Source: Hyalangium versicolor (GTDB lineage Bacteria; Myxococcota; Myxococcia; Myxococcales; Myxococcaceae). Taken from it: a DNA stretch of 64,000 nucleotides. The notes beneath the pieces are model-generated. The model did not search any database and was not told the DNA's origin. It saw nothing but the letters and a program-made list of their open reading frames with translations. This document shows, piece by piece, positions 34,401 through 41,352 of this stretch. Positions within the stretch are counted from its first letter, which is position 1; the number at the start of each line of letters is the position of its first letter. The stretch is taken from the NCBI RefSeq assembly GCF_020103695.1, contig NZ_JAHXBF010000003.1:310001-374000 (forward strand), given 5' to 3'. The position numbers and the translations under genes are program-made.

Positions 34401-37400
34401 GTCCCGCTGCGTGGAGGCGATGAGGTTGAGGATGCCCCGGTGCTCGATCTCGATGCCCTTGGGAGTGCCGGTGGTGCCCGAGGTGAAGAGCACGTAGGCC
34501 AGTTGGCTGCCGTGCACGGGCAGCCGCGGAGATTCGGCCGGGAGCGAGGCCACTGTGGCTCGCTCGGCCTCCATGGACAGCACGGTGACGGATGCGGGCA
34601 AGGACTCCACGGTCCGCGCCACGTCGGTGAGCAGCAGCCGACTGCCGGCGAGTTCGAGGATCCGCGCCTGGCGCTCCGCGGGGTATTCGGGGCTGATGGG
34701 GACGTAGGCCGCGCCCGCCTTCTGGATGGCGAGCAGCGCCACCACCATGTCCGGCGAGGGATCCATCAGCACGCCCACCCGCTCCTCGGGGCGGATTCCC
34801 CGCGCGCGCAGGGAGTGGGCCCAGCGGTTTACCTCCGCATCGAGCTGCCGGTACGTGTACCGCCCGCCCTCCCAGGAGAGCGCCACCGCCTCCGGGCTGC
34901 GGGCCGCCTGGGCCTCGAAGAGGGTGTGGGCGCCCACCTCGCCGTCGAAGGGCAGGGAGGTGTCGTTGAACGAGCGCAGCAACTGCTTCTCGTCCACCTC
35001 GGAGAGCAGCCGGTACTGGGACAGGGGCAGGGCCGGATTGGCCACCACCTGCTCCACCAGCGACAGGTACTGCTCCAGCATCCGCTGCGCCGTCGCGGGC
35101 TTGAACAGATCGGTGTTGTAGTTCAGGCGGACGATGATGCCGGTGGGGACGTGATCGACGATGTAGGTGAGATCGAACTTGGAGGTCTGGCTCTCCGCCA
35201 CGTCGATGCCGCTCATGAACTCCAGCCGCAGCCCGTCGAAGCCCACCTCCGAGGAGAGCCGCAGCTTGTTGTTCTGCAGGCCGTACATCACCGAGAAGAG
35301 CCGGTTGCGCGACAGGTCCATCTCAGGATTCAGCTCCTGGATGGCGAGGATGCTCGGATAGGTGTGGTGATCGTAGGCCTCCACCGCCGTGCGCTGCATG
35401 TCGCTCAGCAGCGCCTCGAAGCTCATCTCCCCGGAGAGGGTGGCGCGCATGGGCAGCGCCGTGGCGAACAGCCCCAGCAGCGGCGCCACGCGCTCGTCAT
35501 CCCGGTTGGCGATGGGCGTTCCCACCACGAGATCGCTCTGCCCGGTGAGCCGGTGGAGCTGGGCATGCAGGGCCGAGAGGAAGACGATGTTGAGCGTGGT
35601 GTTGTGGCGCCGGGCGAACTCCTCGATGAGGGCGCTCCGGGCGCTCGGGATGATGCTGTTGACCTCCGCGCCGTTGAACGTCTGGAAGGCCGGGCGGGGG
35701 AAGTCCAGCGGCAACTCCAGCGCCGGGGGCAGGGTGGAGAACTTCTGGAGCCAGTAGCGCCGCTGGGGCTCCAGCGCGCCGGAGTCGATGGCGCGGGTGA
35801 TCCAGTCCGCGTAGTCCACGTACTCCAGCGCGAGCTCCGGCAGGCGCGGGACCCGCCGCGCACGGTAGGCGTTGTAGAGCTCGCTCAGCTCTCGCGCCAG
35901 GTTCATCGTCGAGGTCTCGTCCCAGATGATGTGGTGGACCAGGAAGATGAGCTGGTAGCGGTCACCGGAGAACTCGGCGACCTTTACCTGGAACATCGGT
36001 CCGTTCTCGAAGTCGAGCGCCAGGCCGCTGTAGTGCGTCGCCAGCCGCTGCACCTCGGCCTTGAACTCCTCGGGCGGCACGGCGCGCCGATCCAGGAAGA
36101 GCTCCTGCTCGGTGATCCGCAGCTCGGAGCGGACCTTCTGCACGGGCTTGCCGTCCACGTAGCCGAAGTGGGTGCGGAAGGTGGCGTGGCGATCCACCAG
36201 CGTCTGCCACGCCCGTAGGAAGGCCTCCCGATCCATCCGGCCGGTGAGGATCAGGTCACCGATGCACACGTTGTAGAAGGGGCTCTCGGGCTCCAGCTCG
36301 TGCATGTACCATTCGGGGAGCTGGTAGGTGGCGAGCGGGTAGTGGGGCCGTGCTTCCAGCCGGCGCAGCGGCGGGAGCGCCACGGCGGGCGCGGCCTTCG
36401 CGGTGGTGGCCTGGGACTGCAGCGCCTCGACACGCCGCGCCACCTGCGCCACCGTCTGGCCCTCGAAGAGGTCGCGTACCGAGAGCTCGATGGCGAGCAG
36501 GTTGCGCAACTTCGCGTTGGCCTGGATGGCGATGAGTGAGTGCCCACCCAGGGAGAAGAAGTTGTCCTCGGCGCCCACCTTCGGCAGGCCCAGCAGGTCG
36601 GCCCACACGCTGGCCACCGCCTGCTCGGCGGGTGTCCTCGGCTCGATGTAGTTGGCCCGCACGCCGATGTCCGCCTCTTGCGGCGCCGGCAGCGCGTTGC
36701 GATCCACCTTGCCGTTGGTCAGCAGCGGCAGGGCCTCCATCATCACGAAGGCCGAGGGCACCATGTAGTCACTGAGCTTGGCGCCCAGGTACTCGGCCAG
36801 CTCGCCCGGCGTGACGTGCTGCTCGCTCTTGAGGGCGACGTAGGCGACGAGCCGCTTCTCGGGGCCCTTGTCCGCCCGCGCGACGACGACCGACTCGCGG
36901 ATGGCCGGGTGCTGCGCGAGCACGGATTCGATCTCGCCAATCTCGATCCGGAAGCCGCGGATCTTCACCTGGTGATCGATGCGGCCCAGCACCTCGATGC
37001 TGCCGTCGGCCAGATAGCGCACCAGGTCGCCCGTGCGGTACAGCCGCGCCCCGGGCTCCGGCGAGAACGGATCGGGCAGGAAGGCCCGGGAGGTCCGGAT
37101 GGGATCGTTCAGGTAGCCGCGGCCCACGCCCACCCCGCCGATGAACATCTCGCCGGGCACTCCCACCGGTACAGGCTGGAGGTTGGCATCCAGGATGTAC
37201 GACTGGAGGTTGGGCAGGGTGCCATTGATGGGCATCGCGGCCCAGTGCATCGATGGCGCCTCGTGCATGGGGTAATGCGAGCTGTCGTCGGACACCTCGG
37301 TCGCCCCGTAGGCGTTGATCATCGGGATGCGCGGCCACAGCTTGAACCAGCGGGCGCAGTACTCCGGCAGCAGCGGCTCACCGTTGACGATGAACCAGCG

Positions 37401-40169
37401 CATCGCCGACAGATCGTAGCGCGTGGGGTTCGCCTCCAGCTCCTCCAGCATCAGGCGCATGTGCGTGGGCACCGTCTCCAGCACCGTCACCCCGTCCTGT
37501 TGCATCCGGGTGAAGAGCTGGACGGGCTCCCAGGCACTCTCGTCCTTGAAGATGGCCACGCGCGCACCCACCAGCAGCGCGGACACGAACTGCCACACCG
37601 ACACGTCGAAGCTCTGCGTGGCGATCTCCGCCACCACGTCGCGCTCGGTCATGCCCAACGTGTGCACCTTCGCGTTGAGGTGGTTGAGCATGCCCACCTG
37701 CTCGATCATCACGCCCTTGGGCAGACCCGTCGAGCCAGAGGTGAAGATGACGTAGGCCAGGCTCTCGGGCGGGATGGCGAGATCCAGGTTGGTGTCGCTC
37801 ACTCCCGGGCCGAGCAGATCGACGACGCGCTCGAAGGGCCGGCCCGCGGACACCTGCTCGGCGTCCGCCCGGTACTTCTCCTCGGTCAGCAGCAGATCGC
37901 ACCCGCTTTGGGAGACGATGGCCTGCAGCCGCAGCCGGGGCAGGGCCGGATCGATCGGCACGTACGCTCCGCCGGCCTTCCACACCGCGAGCATGGAGAC
38001 GAGGAACTCGATGTCGCGATCCATGAAGAGCGCGACGATGCGGTCGGTGCCAATGCCCCGCTCCCGCAGTCGGCGCGCCAGCCGGTTGGCCTGCGCGTTC
38101 AGCTCCCCGTAGGTGATGGAGCGCCCGTGGCAGACGGCGGCGGTGGTCTCCGGTGCCCTGGCGACCTGTTCCTCGAAGACGTGGTGGAAGCAGATGTCCT
38201 GCGGCCAGTCGATCGCTGTCTGGTTCCACTCCACCAGCAGTTGCTGGCGCTCGGAGGGGGTGAGCAGGGGCAGCCGGGAGATGCGCTCGCGCGGATCGGT
38301 GACCACGCCCTCCAGCAGCGTCTGGTAGTGGCCCGCCAGGCGGGCGATGGTAGCCGCGTCGAAGAGATCGGTGTTGTACTCGAACCAGGCCACCAGTCCG
38401 TCAGCCTCCTCGGTGAGGCTGAGCGTGAGATCGAACTGCGCGGAGCCCGTCTCCACGTCCAGTGCCGAGAGCGTCAGGCCCTCGAGCTCCAGGCGCGGCG
38501 GGGGCATGTTCTGCAGGGCGAACATGACCTGGAAGAGCGGAGGACGGCTCAAGTCTCGAGGGAGCTGGAGCGCCTCCACCAGCTTCTCGAAGGGAACGTC
38601 CTGGTGGGCGTAGGCCCCCAGCGTCGTTTGCCGCACCCGGCCCAGCAGCTCCACGAAGCGAGGCTCGCCCGCGACGCTGGTGCGCAGCGCCAGTGTGTTG
38701 ACGAAGAAGCCGATCAGCCCCTCCGCCTCCACGCGGCCGCGGTTGGCGATGGCGCTGCCCACGACGAGGTCCTCGGCGCGCGAGTAGCGGTGGAGCAGGG
38801 CCTTGAAGCCGGCCAGGAGCGTCATGAACAGCGTCACTTCCTGACGGCGCGAGAGCGCGTGGAGCGAGCCCGTCAGCGACTTGCCGAGCGTCCAGGAGTA
38901 GCGGGCTCCCCGGTAGCTCTGGACGGCGGGGCGCGGCCGATCGGTGGGCAGCTCCAGCGAGGAAGGTGCCCCCGCAAGCTGCTTCTTCCAGTAGTCGAGC
39001 TGGGCCTCCAGCAGCGCGCCCTGGAGCCACTGGCGCTGCCACACCGCGAAGTCCCCGTACTGCACGGGCATGGGCGCCAGCGGTGAGGGCCGGCCCTCGG
39101 TGAAGGCGCCGTAGAGCTCGGCCAGCTCCCGCACGAAGACGCTGATGGACCAGCCATCCGAGATGATGTGGTGCATCGTCGTGAGGAGCACGTGCTCCGT
39201 CTCCGACAAGCGCAACAGCCGCATGCGCAGCAGCGGACCTCGGGCCAGATCGAAGGGACGTTGCGCCTCGGCGGCCACCCGCTGCCTCAGCACGGGCTCG
39301 GGCGCGCCGAGGCAGTCCTCCACCGCGAACTCCACCTGCATGGAGGCATGCACCCGCTGGACCGGCTGTCCCTCCACCAGCTCGAAGGTGGTCCGCAGCG
39401 ACTCGTGGCGTTGGACGAGCGCCTCCAGGCTGCGCGTCATGGCCCCCACGTCCAGGGGGCCCACCATCCGGACCGCGCCAGGTACATGGTAGGCGGTGGA
39501 GCCGGGCTCGAGCTGGTCGAGGAACCACAGCCGCTGCTGGGCGAAGGAGAGCGGCAGCGGACGATCACGTGGAGCCGGTACGAGCGGGGGGATCTCGTGG
39601 CCCTGGGCGCCCTGGCGCGCCGCATCGACGCGAGAGGCCAGCCCGGCGACCGTGGGCTCCTCGAACAGCGCGCGCAGGGGAACCTCCACCTGGAGCACCG
39701 AGCGCACGCGCGCCATCACCTGGGTGGCCAGCAGGGAGTGGCCGCCCAGATCGAAGAAGTTGTCATGGATGCTCACCCGCGGCGCCCGGAGCAGCTCGGC
39801 CCAGATGCCGGCGACGGCCTCCTCGGTGGGGCTTCGTGCTGGCACCCACTCCCGCTGGCTGCCGCGCCCGAGCTGGGGCAGCGGCAGCGCGCGCAGATCC
39901 ACCTTGCCGTTCGGCGTCAGCGGCAGCTTGTCGAGCATCAGGAACGCGGAGGGGAGGAAGGACTCCGGCAGCCGCTCCTTGAGGAAGGAGCGCAGCTCGT
40001 CCGGCGTCGGCGCCTCTCCCCGCTTGGGGACGACGTACGCCACCAGCTCCTTGGCCGCCGCAGTCTCTTGCTTCGCGGGCAGGAGGATGCCCTCCTGCTC
40101 GAGCCGCCGGGTCAGGAGTTCACGCTGCTCGGGGGTGAGGCTGGAGAGCCGGTGTTGCAGGGACGACAT
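31425..40169 (-). CDS. NRPS3: A-lid-PCP-C-A-PCP-C-A(GNAT insert)-PCP-threonine-kinase-like
   Basis: A 2914-residue assembly-line protein. It opens with only the C-terminal lid of an adenylation domain (residues ~40-100, NGKVD Lys89), which completes the core in NRPS2. Then PCP (Ser145), C (HH333-334), A (F854 motif; pocket D-V-W-E-I-N-A-D-D, suggesting a basic diamino acid), PCP (Ser1211), and C with unusual HHIIWDE (His1412). The last A domain (FTSGTTG at 1895; pocket D-P-L-Q-I-G-H-V-D, unassigned) is interrupted between A8 and A9 by a ~260-residue GNAT-like domain (~2200-2460) before its catalytic Lys2498; PCP (Ser2554) follows. Residues ~2618-2914 form a PduX-like GHMP kinase (GHHGEILQG, GLGSSTSD at 2708-2715, VAHSGTVVGFLFD). 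There is no thioesterase. It likely adds residues 3-5 of a lipopeptide. Confidence 0.9.
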   Translation of the reverse strand: MSSLQHRLSSLTPEQRELLTRRLEQEGILLPAKQETAAAKELVAYVVPKRGEAPTPDELRSFLKERLPESFLPSAFLMLDKLPLTPNGKVDLRALPLPQLGRGSQREWVPARSPTEEAVAGIWAELLRAPRVSIHDNFFDLGGHSLLATQVMARVRSVLQVEVPLRALFEEPTVAGLASRVDAARQGAQGHEIPPLVPAPRDRPLPLSFAQQRLWFLDQLEPGSTAYHVPGAVRMVGPLDVGAMTRSLEALVQRHESLRTTFELVEGQPVQRVHASMQVEFAVEDCLGAPEPVLRQRVAAEAQRPFDLARGPLLRMRLLRLSETEHVLLTTMHHIISDGWSISVFVRELAELYGAFTEGRPSPLAPMPVQYGDFAVWQRQWLQGALLEAQLDYWKKQLAGAPSSLELPTDRPRPAVQSYRGARYSWTLGKSLTGSLHALSRRQEVTLFMTLLAGFKALLHRYSRAEDLVVGSAIANRGRVEAEGLIGFFVNTLALRTSVAGEPRFVELLGRVRQTTLGAYAHQDVPFEKLVEALQLPRDLSRPPLFQVMFALQNMPPPRLELEGLTLSALDVETGSAQFDLTLSLTEEADGLVAWFEYNTDLFDAATIARLAGHYQTLLEGVVTDPRERISRLPLLTPSERQQLLVEWNQTAIDWPQDICFHHVFEEQVARAPETTAAVCHGRSITYGELNAQANRLARRLRERGIGTDRIVALFMDRDIEFLVSMLAVWKAGGAYVPIDPALPRLRLQAIVSQSGCDLLLTEEKYRADAEQVSAGRPFERVVDLLGPGVSDTNLDLAIPPESLAYVIFTSGSTGLPKGVMIEQVGMLNHLNAKVHTLGMTERDVVAEIATQSFDVSVWQFVSALLVGARVAIFKDESAWEPVQLFTRMQQDGVTVLETVPTHMRLMLEELEANPTRYDLSAMRWFIVNGEPLLPEYCARWFKLWPRIPMINAYGATEVSDDSSHYPMHEAPSMHWAAMPINGTLPNLQSYILDANLQPVPVGVPGEMFIGGVGVGRGYLNDPIRTSRAFLPDPFSPEPGARLYRTGDLVRYLADGSIEVLGRIDHQVKIRGFRIEIGEIESVLAQHPAIRESVVVARADKGPEKRLVAYVALKSEQHVTPGELAEYLGAKLSDYMVPSAFVMMEALPLLTNGKVDRNALPAPQEADIGVRANYIEPRTPAEQAVASVWADLLGLPKVGAEDNFFSLGGHSLIAIQANAKLRNLLAIELSVRDLFEGQTVAQVARRVEALQSQATTAKAAPAVALPPLRRLEARPHYPLATYQLPEWYMHELEPESPFYNVCIGDLILTGRMDREAFLRAWQTLVDRHATFRTHFGYVDGKPVQKVRSELRITEQELFLDRRAVPPEEFKAEVQRLATHYSGLALDFENGPMFQVKVAEFSGDRYQLIFLVHHIIWDETSTMNLARELSELYNAYRARRVPRLPELALEYVDYADWITRAIDSGALEPQRRYWLQKFSTLPPALELPLDFPRPAFQTFNGAEVNSIIPSARSALIEEFARRHNTTLNIVFLSALHAQLHRLTGQSDLVVGTPIANRDDERVAPLLGLFATALPMRATLSGEMSFEALLSDMQRTAVEAYDHHTYPSILAIQELNPEMDLSRNRLFSVMYGLQNNKLRLSSEVGFDGLRLEFMSGIDVAESQTSKFDLTYIVDHVPTGIIVRLNYNTDLFKPATAQRMLEQYLSLVEQVVANPALPLSQYRLLSEVDEKQLLRSFNDTSLPFDGEVGAHTLFEAQAARSPEAVALSWEGGRYTYRQLDAEVNRWAHSLRARGIRPEERVGVLMDPSPDMVVALLAIQKAGAAYVPISPEYPAERQARILELAGSRLLLTDVARTVESLPASVTVLSMEAERATVASLPAESPRLPVHGSQLAYVLFTSGTTGTPKGIEIEHRGILNLIASTQRDYTLGPDDAVLLLTSFAFDPFVLDLYWALAVGARLVIPPPGTHRNPAQVAEQVRREGITFMQCVPLMLGELVEGRRRGSLPELPSLRRVICGGAFMTRALRDGFQETFRARLANHYGPTEVTVDASRFDCALPFEGDIVPLGKPVANARVYVLDAALRPVPIGVTGEIYVSSPGLARGYLGDARKSAQAFPPDPFSAAPGARMYRTGDLGRYSDTGDVYFIGRADKQVKVRGNRVELEEIESRLGTHPAVARCLIQHARRPDGGDGLVAYVELREPESTLTAEGTRYRMFTLAQRPELKRAVDDLHVGAWPDYFVGDEVLRAYWPRLAGEFSHTQFVLINEADEVVAAGNALPIQWDGTVEGLPLGWDDGLRKGFEDAARGVRPDTLMILTGVVAEGALGKGLATVILQGFKSLANGLGLGRVIVPVRPTGKSSRPDLTFEQWCYSRREDGQLSDNWLRIHERVGGRMLKVELRSQYVRGDVAQWEQWSGRKFTSSGEYLLQNTMQPVTIHLEQGYGEYHDPSVWIEHPHAKDAGYTWQHVDAASLREFLAASLPDYMLPEKFRFLSRLPLTVSGKVDERALPPAFGETLEREPQLAPQTPLQEQIAAVWKEVLGLEQVGINADFFELGGHSIKALQMLARLADSLGVTLSLRQVLKQRTIQGLEKLVLEARSAPASEPGATRTQATQAAPRPERGVGEAIGHHGEILQGVFRGERGRLHRGLLSLACPSLRAEAVFHPNPTGPLVVEPAWKIKALKAAELTLEWGGAPIRGGRLEVRGNIPVGWGLGSSTSDVVAAIRAVTAALKRPEDSAIVAQLAVKAEIASDSTIFGDSALLFAQREGQVLQRFQGQVPELEVVGFNVDPAGKGVDTLAHEPARYNDAEIEEFQRLRELLRQAVLEGNCRLLGQIATASARISQKYLPKPHFDRFLGIMESVQALGIQVAHSGTVVGFLFDPARPDKQARIQECQARLADLGFSKTWHFSSRQRGNLA

Positions 40170-40215
40170 ACGGAAACCTCACGCGTCTGGCGGGGGCCGC
40201 CACGCAGTGGACGCT

Positions 40216-41319
40216 CTAGAAGTAGGACTGGAGGGTGCCGCGGCGACGGATGTCGAGCGTGGCGCAGTGGAAGGAGCCGCCCAGTCGGTAGAAGTTCTGG
40301 AAGTGGCAGGTGATGGGCTTGAAGCCCCAGTCCTTGAAGGCACGGATGAGGGTGTGTTCGTTCTTGTCCACGACGACACGCTCCTCATCCAGCATGAGCG
40401 TGTTCATGCTGAGCCACTTGCCGCTGAAATAGAGCATCAGATCATCTGGGGAACACGGCTGCGGAGCCTTCAGGATGTCCCACGTCCTGAACATGTCGGG
40501 CACGAAGTCCACGCGCTCCGGGTTCACCAGCAGCTTGCCCGGCGCCATCGGCATGAACGTGGTGTCGATGTGCATGGGCTTGGTGTCACGACAGCGCAGC
40601 TCGTGGATCCGGTACTGACTTCCGAGGTGGCGCCTCAGCCACTCGACACCGAAGGTGTTGGTGACGTGGCTGCGGATATAGAAGATGTCCCGGCCACAGC
40701 GGATGAAGTCCGCGGCGTCGAAGAGCGGCTCGAACTCGGTGAGCACGTACCGCATCGCTTCCTCGTCGCCAGGCACTTCGTACGTCAGATCGTAGGCCTC
40801 GTCGGTGAGCTGAGGCTTGGGCGCCGACGTCCAGCGCGCCCCGGCCATGAAGTACTCCTTGAGCAGCTTGCGGTACGGGTGCACCTCGAAGTACCGCGAG
40901 CGCCAGGGCATGGGCGTTTCGATGATCTCATCGCCGATGACGAGCAGCAGATCCCGAGGCATGGCGGTGTACAGGCCGCCCGGAGAGTGCCAGTCCGGCG
41001 TGGAGAAGGCGCGAGCGTGATCGATGCGCTCGGGTCGGCGGACCTTGATGCCCTCGGCCTCGAGGATGTGCGCGAACTCGTCCAGGTCCCGGTTGGCGGC
41101 GTCGATGAGCTCCTTCGGGAAGGGCTTGCCGCCGTTCTGCTGGAAGAACTCCCAGTGCTGCTTCGGCATGGTGGCCTTGAGCGACACATGCCAGGTGGGG
41201 ACCGTGGCGCCGTCGGCGACGCCCACGATGACTTCTTCCAGAGGATCCCACTCGGTGTAGGAGGACACGACAGGGAGCCTTTGAGTCTCCCGAGCCAGTT
41301 GCAGGTTGGTGCGTTGCAT
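40216..41319 (-). CDS. Glycine amidinotransferase-family enzyme
   Basis: A 367-residue enzyme of the arginine:glycine amidinotransferase family, which moves an amidino group from arginine to an amine. The catalytic triad is intact: Asp204 in FDAADFIRCG, His250 in KPMHIDTTFMP, and Cys352 in GGSFHCATLDIRR. Length matches short bacterial amidinotransferases such as those of cyanotoxin pathways. It lies inside the NRPS operon, 33 bp after NRPS2 and 46 bp before NRPS3, separating the two halves of one adenylation domain. It probably makes a guanidino amino acid (for example guanidinoacetate or a guanylated diamino acid) used by the line. Confidence 0.9.
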   Translation of the reverse strand: MQRTNLQLARETQRLPVVSSYTEWDPLEEVIVGVADGATVPTWHVSLKATMPKQHWEFFQQNGGKPFPKELIDAANRDLDEFAHILEAEGIKVRRPERIDHARAFSTPDWHSPGGLYTAMPRDLLLVIGDEIIETPMPWRSRYFEVHPYRKLLKEYFMAGARWTSAPKPQLTDEAYDLTYEVPGDEEAMRYVLTEFEPLFDAADFIRCGRDIFYIRSHVTNTFGVEWLRRHLGSQYRIHELRCRDTKPMHIDTTFMPMAPGKLLVNPERVDFVPDMFRTWDILKAPQPCSPDDLMLYFSGKWLSMNTLMLDEERVVVDKNEHTLIRAFKDWGFKPITCHFQNFYRLGGSFHCATLDIRRRGTLQSYF

Positions 41320-41352
41320 GTGGATGGGCTTTCGCGTGTTTGAGAGGAAGGG

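Noticed and set aside
31458..36218. Very long open frame on the opposite strand of NRPS3 (and similar ones at 1743-4730 and 49263-52688)
   Set aside because: Antisense reading of high-GC codons; the peptides are dominated by His, Arg, Gly and Leu, lack family motifs, and lie opposite proteins with unmistakable domains.
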